Part shown: one piece after another, positions 43,035 through 53,714 of the stretch
Numbering within the stretch: the first letter of the stretch is position 1
How the letters are laid out: each line of letters starts with the position of its first letter
Assembly: GCA_037355855.1 (NCBI GenBank)
Contig: CM074758.1
Coordinates: 6,669,001-6,733,000 of the forward strand
Direction of reading: 5' to 3'
Origin: Pseudo-nitzschia pungens
Taxonomy: Eukaryota > Bacillariophyta > Bacillariophyceae > Bacillariales > Bacillariaceae
DNA: 64,000 nt
Position numbers and translations under genes: made by a program
Notes under the pieces: model-generated
Database searches by the model: none
Told to the model about the DNA's origin: nothing
The model's input: only the letters and a program-made list of their open reading frames with translations

Positions 43035-45095
43035 GGAGCGGTCGGGAATAGAAAAACGTGTGCACCGCGCGACAGGTTAAGTTTTTCAAAATGATACGTA
43101 TGAACTTACCGTACATACTACATATATCAATGTGTGATTTACGTATTAATACGTAGAACGAGATAAGTAACGTTCATGAAAAAAGTAAAAAAGGGGAACC
43201 GGGAAACTAAAAATAGTAGTTTTTGGGTCACGTAATTTTAATTTTAATTACGTACGTAATTAATTAATTATGTACGTAATTAATATTACGTACGATTGGA
43301 TTTAATTACGTACGATTGAAGATTAATTACGTAACTATGTGGCTTATATAGGTAGAGTAGCCAATTAAATGACACAATAATAATTTAAATATGCCTTTAT
43401 CAATGTAAAAAATAAGCCTTTTATTAAAGCCTCCAAATTGCTATCTACGACTTGCACTAGTAAGTGGCTGTCAGCGGCACTTTAAATGGCGCCTGGTTAC
43501 CCAAGTTGATAGTAAGGTTTAGTATACTAAGGTATACGCGCCATTTAAAGTGCCGCTGATAGCCACTTATTTGGTACGTAATAAGATCCCATAAATGGCT
43601 GTCAGCGCCACTCCGTCAGAGCAAGCAGCAAGCAGATATAGGTGCTGAGTGAATGAGCCAATCAAAAAATTCAATTTTCCAGTACAAATTGTACAGGGAT
43701 ATATGTAGAAAAAAAATTAATACATGGGGACAGCAATCAGCAACGCGTCGATAATCCAGGGGGGGACAGCAAGCAGCAAGCAGCAGCAACGCGTCGATAA
43801 TACAGGGGGGACAGCAATCAGCAACGCGTCGATAATACAGGGGGGACAGCAATCAGCAACGCGTCGATAATACAGGGAGGGGACAGCAAGCAGCAGCAAC
43901 GAGTCGATAATACAGGGGGGACAGCAAGCAGCAGCAACGAGTCGATAATACAGGGGGGACAGCAAGCAGCAACGCGTCGATAATACAGGGAGGGGACAGC
44001 AAGCAGCAGCAACGCGTCGATAATACAGGGGGGACAGCAAGCAGCAGCAACGAGTCGATAATACAGGGGGGGGACAGCAAGCAGCAGCAACGAGTCGATA
44101 ATACAGGGGGGGGACAGCAAGCAGCAACGCGCGCGTCGATAATATAGGGGGGACAGCAAGCAGCAAGGCATCGGTAAGTTTAGAAGTGTAAATTTAGAAG
44201 TGGCGCTGACAGCCAAATCCTACTTCAACTTTAGGCATGGGTAATTAACCAGGTGCCATTTAACCACTTATTCGTACCGTCACCTACGTTCGGTAACCTT
44301 ACTAGTGACTTCTAGCGTGGCGCTGATAGCCAAGTCCTGCTTTAAATCTTACAGCCACTTATTTGTACGTACTTACCGCCGTTTAAATTGGCGCTGACAG
44401 CCAATAATTGGTACGTCATGATATTGAAGCAATTTGGAGGCTTTAATAAAAGGCTTAAGTTCGGTACTAGTGACTTCTAGCGTGGCGCTGACAGCCAAGT
44501 CCTGCTTTAAATCTTACCGCCGTTTAAAGTGTCGCTGACAGCCAATAATTTGTTACCTTACCAGTAAAGGCGCCATTGAAAGTGGCGCCGACAGCCCCCC
44601 GCACGTAAACCAGTTGGGATATTAGTACGTACGTACCGAATAAGTGGCTATCAGCGGCACTTTGGATGGCGCGTATACCTTGTACGTCTATAGTAATAGC
44701 CAAAGCGCTACATTGATAGGCTTAAGTACATTTTTAATGTTATATTCTGGCTTATTTAATTATGATATAAGCCATTTAAGAGCTTAATTGTGAAATCGTT
44801 CATAATTAAATCCAATCGTACGTAATTAAATCCAATCGTACATAATATTAATTACGTACATAATTAATTAATTACGTACGTAATTAATTAAAATTATGTA
44901 CGTTATGTAAAAAAACCCCAATCTTTAGTTTCCGGTTTCCCCCTTTTTATTTTTTCATGAACGTTACTCGTTCTATGTATGAATACGTAAATCACACGTT
45001 GATATATGTAGTATGTACGGTAAGTTCATATGTATCATTTTGAAAAAACTTAACCTGTCGGGCGGTGCGCACGTTTTTCTATTTCCGACCGCTCC
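43035..45095. mobile_element. Long-inverted-repeat (foldback-like) non-coding element FB2
   Basis: The ends read GGAGCGGTCGGGAATAG and the inverse of GGAGCGGTCGGAAATAG, followed inward by GAAAAACGTG, GGTTAAGTTTTTCAAAATGA and ACGTACGTAATTAATT blocks, as in FB1. The core has the same minisatellite and the same GGCGC-TTTAAA-GGCGC palindromic units, more of them than in FB1. No clear target duplication. It interrupts the Helitron gene between its DUF6570-like and Rep parts. Confidence 0.87.
43725..44170. repeat. Minisatellite, about eleven units, inside FB2
   Basis: Units of 35-45 bases (GGGGGACAGCAAGCAGCAG, CAACGCGTCGATAATACAG). Several units carry GAGTCG in place of GCGTCG, a variant absent from FB1, so the arrays have evolved separately. 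Confidence 0.92.
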
Positions 45096-45705
45096 TGATG
45101 CTGTCCGCCATGAAATGAAAGCAAAACAAATGACGGTTTAGTCTGACGTCTGAAATAAGTGCTAGTTCAGTTTCTGTCAGCTCTAGTGGTTCTTTTGGAG
45201 GATACCCTTTCATCAGACCATTAGCAATTGCAAATGTAGGAGGATGAGACATGACTTCATCATTCTTTCTCATTTTCTTCATTTCATTAAAGCACTGGGA
45301 GCAACATCCAAAATATTTGACAGATGAACCAGTTGGTCCAGTTTTGATAGCATAAGTGCGCGGAGATAGAATGAAATTGTCCATATTGTATATATCTTCT
45401 TTGTGTCTTCTAATGTTTGGAACACATGTCTGTTTGTATTGGCTTAGAACATGCTTTCTAACTCTCTCTGATACAAATTTTACTGGAGCCTTGTCCCAGT
45501 CAATCATAGTCTTGTCAAAATGTCTTCTAACATATGGATGGACGAGCCAATCGATTTCAAATTTGTTTTCATCATCATGTCGTATAAACCTATCACAAAC
45601 ACAGCATACTTTTGCTGTGATAACCCCTTGGTCACAGGCAAGTAGACTGTTTCTTGCCTTGAATGCTTTTTTGTATGCTTCAATGATCTTGTCAACTTCA
45701 ATCAT
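45096..45705 (-). pseudogene. Helitron N-terminal DUF6570-like region
   Basis: About 203 codons from ATG 45705. CCVCDR, then CCSQC, then a segment ending FAIANGLMKGYPPKEPLELT and ELALISDVRLNRHLFCFHF, as in the DUF6570 domain at the N-terminus of many Helitron proteins. No stop occurs until FB2 begins after HFMADSI. It continues at 43034. Confidence 0.85.
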
Positions 45706-46366
45706 ATTTGTCTCTGAATAAGTCCTTCAATTTGAGGTACAATTGCAAAAAAAAAAGAAAATCAGAAAATTTCTGTTGTGACATGATGTTCTGTGAACAA
45801 ACGCATTTGGAAAAGTGTTTCAACTCCGAACAATTTTTATTATAGCCTGTAGTCTTGTGACGCCTTCTTTCCGTTAAAAATGTAGTCGTCAATTTTGAAC
45901 AATTTCACTTGCACGAGAACTCTTAGTGTCACCGAAATTGTTCATTTTTTGAACAATTTTATTTACACTTAACCCTTAGTGATATCTAAATTGTTCATTT
46001 TTGAACAATTTTGACAATAACCCTGTTGTGCCCATAGTACCGTAGTTTCAACGATTGAATTAATTATTATTGCGTAACAAAGCGATCGAATATTACGCTA
46101 ATTAAACAAAGAAGTATTTCTTCTCTTGTTACTAATTGGTATGCGATCGCAAAAAAGGTTGAACTTCTTAAGTGCAGAAACTCACCAATATTAATTCAGA
46201 TTCACTTTTCGTTAAATCGTTTTCTTATTTTTATGTCATTTTTCTACTGACAATTATTTTTGGATTGAAGTGAGAAAGCGCCGTTCTGCATGAGAATTAG
46301 ATTGAGTCAGTCTGATAATTAGACAAAACGTTGCCTTAAGTCATCAACGGTCGCATTTGAACTTAT
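45706..46366. other. Upstream region of the Helitron Rep with repeated hairpins
   Basis: 661 AT-rich bases between the Rep start and the 3' end of the next minus-strand gene. It contains repeated hairpins (next entry) and no credible ORF. It probably holds the Rep promoter and the neighbour's terminator. Confidence 0.55.
45935..46011. repeat. Two copies of a perfect hairpin, AAATTGTTCA / TGAACAATTT
   Basis: Stem 45935-45944 with 45950-45959 (loop of T) and stem 45988-45997 with 46002-46011. The spacers share CACTT...CTTAGTG. A half copy (TTTTGAACAATTTCACTTGCA) precedes them near 45893-45913, and GAACAATTTTT recurs at 20367, near the 3' end of the same Helitron gene. Confidence 0.8.
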
Positions 46367-46945
46367 TTAAGCTTGGTAATTGAGTCCTTCAGGGTATCCA
46401 ACGAACTTAGTGGTGTAGAAGCTGAACTTTCTGTCCAAATGATGAGTGTAGATGTCGTCTTGTTTAGTTTCAGTGATGACTTGATATTTCTCTTCGGGAG
46501 TTTCAACCTCTTCTGGGATATGATAGTTAGTCAAGATGTGATCCACGGATTCATCCAAAAAAATCTTGTCCAAGGCAGAAAAAGGAGCAATCCCTGCAGG
46601 TTCACGGCAATGGCTTGGCTGAAATGGGGCAAACGTGGTTTCTGCATTTTTTTGTTGTTCCTTGCAGTAAATTTCGACAAGAAGATCACGAAACTCCTTC
46701 TTTACGTTCATGTCAATGTCTGGATATTTTTCCTGGTTGGGATAACTGACGAAAGCGATGCGTCCATACTTGCTGTTTGGATTGTTCTTGACAATGACAT
46801 CTTGCTCGTGAGACTTGCGAAGGAGAAGAGGGGATTTGCATTTGATATCAAAGAATTCTTCTCGATATCAAAGAATTCTTCTCCAATCTTCGGATACTTA
46901 GCAACGTCGCCAACAGCAATGGCGTCCAAAATCGGTTTTGAAAAT
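46367..46945 (-). pseudogene. Unrecognised protein, C-terminal piece (continues 53715-54820)
   Basis: The minus-strand frame reads FSKPILDAIAVGDVAKYPK, GEEFFDI, then LLLRKSHEQDVIVKNNPNSK, YPDIDMNVKKEFRDLLVEIY and ends GYPEGLNYQA. A 20-base tandem duplication (46844-46863 and 46864-46883) breaks the frame after GEEFFDI; removing one copy restores it. This is the C-terminus of the gene whose N-terminal part lies at 53715-54820, with G1 copy D between. I do not recognise a family. Confidence 0.7.
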
Positions 46946-48100
46946 GCACTCTCCATTGTCCAAATGGTCCTAGGCCGGACCTACTACGCCGAGCCAGGAC
47001 ACAAGGTCCACAATAACCAACTAATCCAACAAAAACTCGAAATGATCGCAATGAGGGAACCTAAGGAACCACCTAAGGAACCCCCCTCTGAGGAATCCAA
47101 AGAGGCGGTGGAGGGCTCCAGCGCCCCAACCGACGACGACGCGACTGCTACGGCGGCGTCCAAAACAGAACCGGAGTCCGCCACACTCGACGGCCCGGTT
47201 CCAAAGAAAAGGGTCTCGACTGCCCTCATCCAGTACTACTGAACCCAGGGGTACAGAAAGGATGTCATTGAGGAGTGCATGCACGCACTCAAACTCAAAA
47301 TCTTTGGCAACGACATGAATGGCAAAAGATCCTACATTCTGCTCCGGAGATTCATCCGGAACACAAAAATCGACATGAAGCACGGTATCCGCTCTTGGGC
47401 GAACCGCATGGCCGAACTACAGAGCTATCTACCAGACTGCCTCTGGGAGAGTGGCGCCGCAAACGGCACTGCTCCATCCAGTTACTCGGAAGAGGACATG
47501 AAGGAAATCCTAGATTCCAACATGACCCACTCCCAACGAGAGAAACTAGACCATATCGGATGGGACGTCTATTCCCACTCCTTTAACACCACCATCGACA
47601 AACTCGAAAACCTGGAAATCACCATCCGGAGCGAGGATGAACTCCGCAAATGAATCTCTGACCTCGAAAAACAAAACGGTGGTCCCAAGAAGAATCCCAA
47701 GGCCGCATCTGGGGGAGGAACCCACCACGGGAAATCCCCTGGCAAAAAGAAGCGCCCTGTGGATAACGGCAACAAACAGCTATGCAAGACCTGTGGCAAG
47801 GTCCATGCCGGAAAATGCTGGAAACTAACCGGCGGACCCCCCAAGAAGGGGAAATTTGACCGGGAGACCATCAACTTGCTCAAGGAGCATTTTGTGGCAA
47901 AAGACAACTCAGACTCTGAGGAGTACTCCAAACCCCACTGGGGAAGGAACCTATCAAACCACAAGTACTCTTACGTACTGGCCACGGCCCAAGCTGACCA
48001 CTCAGTCTCCGATGACGAGATCGATATCTCCGAACGCGAACTCAAAGAGTACAGAAGAAAGTACAGGAAAACCTTTAAAAGGAAAGGTTCCCACAACTGA
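46946..48100 (+). pseudogene. Gag of G1 copy D, N-terminus missing, two nonsense codons
   Basis: Homology starts at about residue 90 of gag. In-frame TGA codons are at 47240-47242 (IQYY then stop, where copies A and B read QYYQTQEYRKD-like sequence) and 47651-47653 (an Arg codon in copy B). The zinc knuckle (CKTCGKVHAGKC) and KKGSHN tail remain. The normal TGA (48098-48100) is followed at once by the pol ATG. Confidence 0.9.
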
Positions 48101-49692
48101 ATGGCCGATACCATCCACACCGGACCCTGCATCATCAACAGATTTGCGGACGTCTGTGTGGAGGTATTGGACCACAAGGGAAGGGGGAGGATGCTCTGGG
48201 GCCTACCAGACTCTGGTTGCTCCAAATCCATTGTACTAAAGCGATTCGTCGACCGAAGTCAACTAACGAACCAAGACCAAAGATCTGTCACCTACAACAC
48301 GTATGGAGGCAAGTTCAGAACCAAGTCTGCGGCTTCAGTGGGACTAAGGCTGATAGAATTTTCAAACTCCAAGACCATCAAGTGGACCTTCCAAGTGGAT
48401 GAATACCATCACCATGAGGAAGTACCCTATGACATGATTATAGGATCCGACCTAATGGCACAACTGGGACTGGATATAAAATACAGCTCCCGGACGATTG
48501 AATGGCAGGGCGACTCCATTCCCATGAAAGGGATGGGGGAGCTCTCGGACCCAAACAAATGTGAGGCAGTATTCTTTGCCAACACACAGAGTCCAATCCT
48601 CCAACAAGAGGAGGAGAGGCAATCCAAAATTTTGGACGCCGACTACTCCAAGGTCGATATAGACACTATGGTCAATGACCTGGAGATTACGGACACGTCC
48701 AAGGAAGCCCTGAAGAAAACGCTGAAGAAATTCCCAACACTCTTTGGAGGAGGGTTGGGTCTGCTCAGAAATATAGAACCAGTGTCCATTGAACTCCAAC
48801 CAGGGGTCAAACCGGTTGGGCAGAGGTACTATTCGGTACCCCATGCCTTTGAACAAGCCCTCCGGAAGGAGATCACCAGGCTCTGCGATATTGGAGTCTT
48901 GGAGAAACTCCCCCATGATGATGATTCACCATGGGCATCCCCCACGTTCTGTCAACCGAAGAAGACAGGCGATATCCGAGTCCTTACAGACTTCCGGAAG
49001 ATGAACGCAGCAATCCAGAGGAAACCATTCCCACTACCAAGAATAGGGGAAACAATCCAAAGGTTACAGAAGTTCAAATCAGCTACGGCGCTGGACTTGT
49101 CCCAAGGGTACTACACCATCCCCATCTGCAAAGAGAGCCAGAAAATTTGCTCCACCATTCTGCCGTGGGGAAAGTATGCCTACAAGAGACTGGCAATGGG
49201 GATTGCTTGTGCTCCGGATATCTTCCAATCCGTCATGATGAACCTACTAGGGGATCTAGACTACGTCCTCGTCTATATCGATGATATCCTGATCATTCAG
49301 CGAGAAGGCGAATCCGAACAGGACCATCTCAACAAAATCGATACAGTCCTACAGAGACTGGACGATGCTGGATTTCGGGCCAACCTACGGAAATCCTTCT
49401 TCATGCAGAAAGAAGTGGAATACCTAGGATTTCTATTAACAACAGAGGGCATCCAACCCCAGCCGAAGAAGCTGGAGGCGATGAAGCGCCTGGACGCCCC
49501 CAAGAACACCAAACAACTTAAGATGTTCCTTGGGATGGTGAATTTCTACAGGGATATGTGGAAGCGACGCTCCCACATCCTAGCCCCCCTAAACAAACTA
49601 GCAGGGAAGAAGGGCAAAATGAACTGGTACTGGGGTCCAGCAGAGCAGAAAGCTTTCATGGAGGCGAAGAGACTGCTTGCAGAAGAGGCCAA

Positions 49693-51804
49693 TAATAATA
49701 ATAATATACGTATTTAAATAACTTTAATCACCAAAGGTGAAACTAAATTACTCAGTCTGTAACCAGACTTTAACGTCGCCTCCATCATAGAGTCAGGACC
49801 CCAAGTGGTAGAACGACAAATTTTCAAAACAAACCTTGAAGATCAAGCAGGGAAAAAGACAAACAAGTCCCACAAAATAGGGACTTGAGAGAAAGTGAAA
49901 TGGGAATGAAGATATTGGGATAAGATCCAGTATCAAAAGGGATGGGACAGGATGAGAAGCAGGAACAGAAAACAAAACCAAGGTACAAAGTGGAATCAAC
50001 CCTGAGGTCCAGTAAGCCAGGCTCTGAGAAGAGCAGCCTCTTGTTGGTATGGCTGCACTGGTGGGTCAGGCGCTGCATACTGCTTCCTTGCAAGGTGGAT
50101 GGTTGCAAGCCACTGCCGCTTGGCAGTCAGGGTGTAACCTTGTAGGACGTGGAAAGGGGTTTGTAACAGGGAGTGTGACTGGGGAAGTGCACCAGCTGCG
50201 CCAATGGCCAATTCAGAGGAGATGGAAGCATCAAGAGATTGGTGTTGTTCAGCATCAAGGGTACCCCCAGGACCATGGAGTCGTTCATTCCTATAGGTCC
50301 AAAGATCCCAGGAGGTAAGAAAGAACTGATGGATGATAGCTGTAGCCCAACGTTTGGGAGAGCGCTTGCTTCCAATGTGGGAGTAGTAGTCAGCCTGGAT
50401 TTGGTACCAGCGAGGAGACCACCTACCCAGAAGCCAGTTGTGCCAGCCAATAGTCCTCTGTGCTCTGACAGCAGAGGCAATTGCAAGTGAGTAAGATGAT
50501 GGATAAATGTTCTGGCCCTTCCGAACTCTGGTGAGAAGATCCACAATGGCAACAACCAATGATGGATCAGTTTGTTCAACTTCAAGCCTCTTCTGCAGGG
50601 GTCCCTTGAAAGCTGACACACTGTGCTGTACTGCCCCAGTGTCCTTGCAGGAGAGCACATGAGAAACCTTCTCGTTGTCTGCATCACACAATGGGCACCT
50701 GGAGTGATCCTGATACTGGTAGTGAAGTAGTTGGTTGCCAACACCAATGCTGCCAGAAGCAAATTTGACAAACCACCTTTGCATGCCAGGAGGTAAACGC
50801 TTGAAGGCATTCAGATGGGCACACCAATGGATGGAACTCAAAACAGGTTGTGGAATGGGGATGTCATGGTGGGTCTGCCAATATTTAAGAAGAGGAGGAC
50901 CGGAAATGGCAACATGCAAAGCATTTTGATCAAACCTTGAACACTTGCATCCATTGAGAGAAAAGGCCCAAGGCTCAAACACAAGTCTGGGATAGTGATG
51001 GGCAGAAGCTCTATGGACAGAGAGAAATGCCTTTGCCATGCTGTCTACCTGGTGATTGCGAAGGGCCCACCAATCAAGAAAGATTCCAGCTTGATGGCCC
51101 TGAACCCACTGAAAGTGCACAGAGATTGGCAGGGCAGAAATCATGTTTCTGATGACATAAACATAATCAAAAGACTTCTGGGAAATAACCAATGGCCATG
51201 ATCCCTCAGCCTGTTTGAGAGCTGTGTCACCATCCAGAGCAATAGTGATAGAGCCAGAAGCAATATCAAAAAGACTCACCAGAGCAGTGCAGCAGGTGAG
51301 AACCCCAATGATACCTGCCAGTTCACTCCTATAGGAAGATTGATCCTCAGGGGATCCACTGACAAAATTACAGCCAGTGAGGAACAATGAAGCAGTCTTG
51401 GTGGAGGTATTGGGTGACAAAATGAAAGCAGAAGTTCCTCTGAGAAGGTCCGGATCAAATGAACCATCACATACAGCACTGGCAGTACCACTCTCAATAG
51501 CATCAACAAGGTGCTGACAGCCAGCCTGTGGTAGGGAATATTTGTGGAGAAGTACCCTTGGAGACGCACAGAGTGAATCAAAGGCATCTGCAGGGGAGTC
51601 TGGAAGAGAGTCATATGGATTGTACTCCAGAGGATCCATGTCAGGAGGTTCGGAAACAAAGGCTGAGGACCCAACAACGCGTACAACTTGTCCACAAATA
51701 ACAGGGCAGACAAGTACATCAGCACAGGCTGGTTTGTCAGGAATGAGTTCAGAAGTGACCCTGTATCTGCCCCTGCCTTGGGAGGTGCTCACAATCCAGC
51801 CAGT
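49693..51804 (-). mobile_element. LINE copy L2, 5'-truncated
   Basis: The ATT tail is at the left end (reading AATAATAAT on plus) and the 5' truncation at the right. A perfect 25-base target duplication is at 49668-49692 and 51805-51829. It retains the 3' UTR stem-loops and the last third of ORF2. Confidence 0.95.
49996..51804 (-). CDS. LINE ORF2 fragment of copy L2 (RNase H and C-terminal finger)
   Basis: About 602 codons open from the truncation point (STGWIVSTSQGRG) to the stop at 49996. It covers RNase H (CDGSFDPD, YRSELAGI, LDGDTALKQ, NHQVDSMAK) and CPLCDADNEKVSHVLSC. It lacks endonuclease and RT, so it is not functional as a retrotransposon. The sequence is very close to L1 and L3. Confidence 0.92.
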   Translation of the reverse strand, partial: TGWIVSTSQGRGRYRVTSELIPDKPACADVLVCPVICGQVVRVVGSSAFVSEPPDMDPLEYNPYDSLPDSPADAFDSLCASPRVLLHKYSLPQAGCQHLVDAIESGTASAVCDGSFDPDLLRGTSAFILSPNTSTKTASLFLTGCNFVSGSPEDQSSYRSELAGIIGVLTCCTALVSLFDIASGSITIALDGDTALKQAEGSWPLVISQKSFDYVYVIRNMISALPISVHFQWVQGHQAGIFLDWWALRNHQVDSMAKAFLSVHRASAHHYPRLVFEPWAFSLNGCKCSRFDQNALHVAISGPPLLKYWQTHHDIPIPQPVLSSIHWCAHLNAFKRLPPGMQRWFVKFASGSIGVGNQLLHYQYQDHSRCPLCDADNEKVSHVLSCKDTGAVQHSVSAFKGPLQKRLEVEQTDPSLVVAIVDLLTRVRKGQNIYPSSYSLAIASAVRAQRTIGWHNWLLGRWSPRWYQIQADYYSHIGSKRSPKRWATAIIHQFFLTSWDLWTYRNERLHGPGGTLDAEQHQSLDASISSELAIGAAGALPQSHSLLQTPFHVLQGYTLTAKRQWLATIHLARKQYAAPDPPVQPYQQEAALLRAWLTGPQG

Positions 51805-53525
51805 AGAGACTGCTTGCAGAAGAGGCCAAACTTGCATTCCCAGACTTTACAAAACCATTTCATCTCTACTCAGACGCCAGCGACAGGCAACTGGGAGCAA
51901 CCGTATGCCAAGATGGCAAGCCCCTTGGTTTCTACACCCGGAAGCTGAACTTGGCGCAGCTCAACTACACTGTTGGAGAGAAGGAACTCCTGGGCATAGT
52001 AGAAGGCCTAAAAGCATTCGAAGGAATCCTACGAGGACAAGATGTGATTATTCACACAGACCACCTTAACCTGCTCTATCAACAGATGCCCACCCAAAGG
52101 ATGGTCCGGTGGAGACTCCTCATGGAGGAGTTCCACCCAGTAGTCAAGCACGTTGCTGGCAAGGACAACGATGCAGCAGACGCGCTGTCTCGTCTGGACA
52201 TCACAGATGACCCAGCAGACACCGTGGAATGGCTACCACCAAATAAGCCCCTCACCTACGCGGATGAGGAAGAGCACCTCCGGCAACTCCTATTCCCACT
52301 TGGAGAAGAAGCGCCGGAAGAATTCCAGGGCAATAGTGCATTCCCACTTGCCCCGGACATGATTCAGTTCTACCAGCAAAAGGACACGGGAATCGTGAGT
52401 GCTCTGGAAAAAGACAATCGACTGACCACCAAAATGGTGGAAGGTTACAGTCTAATCCACAAAGAAGGAAAGATCCTGATCCCGGACAAACTCAAGGATA
52501 GGGTTATGGAATGGTACCACAGCATGTTGGTCCATCCCGGAGAAAAGAGAATGGAACAGAGCATACGCTCAGTGTTCACCTGGAAAGGCCTACGGAAGGA
52601 CGTTCAGGACCTCTGCAAACACTGCCACACGTGTCAGATGTTCAAAAAGAGTGGCCGGAAGAAGTATGGATTACTACCGGAGAAAGCAGTTGAAGTCACC
52701 AAATGGCAGAGGGTCAATATAGATCTCTGGGGACCTGCAACTGTCCACAATAAAAATGGTAAAGATTACCACATCCATGTTCTCACCATGGTGGACCCAG
52801 TAACCGGATGGTTCGAGCTGGCTCACCTGAAGGACTCTCCAAATGCAGCAGAAACTCAACGATTGTTGGACAGTATCTGGCTAGCAATATATCCGCGCCC
52901 AAAGGAAATTGGCTTTGACGGCGGGAGTGAGTTCAAAGCAGAGTTCCAAGAGCTCTGCGACAACATGGGGATGAAAAGAAAGCCCAGTGGCGCCTGGAAC
53001 CCACAATCCAATTCAGTGTTGGAGAGAATCCACCAGGTTCTGAAGGACTGCCTATTGTCCTTTAACCTGGAACAAAGGGACCTCCACGAGAGGGACCCTT
53101 TTGAGGAATTCACCACCAAGGCAGCATATGCCATCCGGAGTGCCATCCACACCACCCTGGGGTACTCCCCAGCATAATTGGTGTTTGGAAGAGACATGTT
53201 CATGCCTGTAAATTTCCCAGTGGATTGGGAAGCAATCCAGGCAAGGAAACAAAAGAGTATCCACAAGAGCAACATCAGGGAGAACCGGAAGAGGATCCCC
53301 CCCCATATCTATAAGGAAGGAGACTATGTCACCCTGGAAAGGAAGGGCATTATTCCAAAACTATCCTTCCCCCGGCAAGGACCTTATAAGGTGCTCAAGG
53401 CCCATGACAACGGAACTGTAACTATTGAAACTGCTCCCTTTGTAACCAACCGGGTTAATATCAGGAGAGTCCATCCCTATTATTGCAGGGATCCCATTAA
53501 ACCGTAACAGTACCATGGAGGAGTA

Positions 53526-53714
53526 TGCCGTACACCAAAATACAGTCACGAGTACACACGGGACTGGATTAAGGATAAGGATAAAAACAATCGGCGAGCC
53601 GATAGAATCGCCGATCTGGAGAGCTCTTAAAACTGTAGCAAATAGACTAACCAATAGGGCTCACAATTTGCATATCACTACTATTCTAATCACTAGTAGA
53701 CCCGGGGTATGGCA
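53526..53714 (+). repeat. 3' LTR of G1 copy D
   Basis: 189 bases, TGCCGTACAC to GGGTATGGCA, closest to the copy C LTR type. The inverted repeat AATCGGCGA / TCGCCGATT is present (on this strand as AATCGGCGA...TCGCCGATC, one mismatch). Confidence 0.93.

Larger units (their letters stand above)
20103..46366 (-). mobile_element. Decayed Helitron, minus strand, cut into five coding pieces by later insertions
   Basis: In transcription order the coding pieces are 45705-45096 (DUF6570-like), 43034-42979, 37204-33839 (Rep with HUH and Y2), 33838-32199 (PIF1-like helicase) and 20610-20444 (helicase C-terminus). Intervening blocks are FB2, a deleted G2 element (with a LINE inside), and G1 copy C (with G2 copy 1 inside). 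Removing each block with one target duplication keeps the reading frame where it can be tested. Outer limits given here are approximate, since neither Helitron terminus was recognised. Confidence 0.85.
48101..53507 (+). pseudogene. Pol of G1 copy D, split by LINE L2
   Basis: The first piece (48101-49692) has the protease and RT (YIDDILII) up to AKRLLAEEA. The second (51830-53507) has the rest of RNase H, integrase zinc segment and DDE (VDLWGP, FDGGSEF, NSVLERIHQ) to YYCRDPIKP. Removing L2 and one target duplication restores one frame of about 1089 codons. A single TAA at 53175-53177 replaces Gln in GYSPAQLVFGRD. Confidence 0.92.
46946..53714 (+). mobile_element. Ty3/gypsy G1 copy D, 5'-truncated, with a LINE inside
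   Basis: Plus-strand G1 sequence begins abruptly within gag (ALSIVQMVLGRTYY) and continues to a 189-base 3' LTR (53526-53714). There is no 5' LTR, leader or gag N-terminus and no target duplication. L2 (49693-51804) interrupts the RNase H region. Gag has two TGA codons and pol one TAA. Confidence 0.92.
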
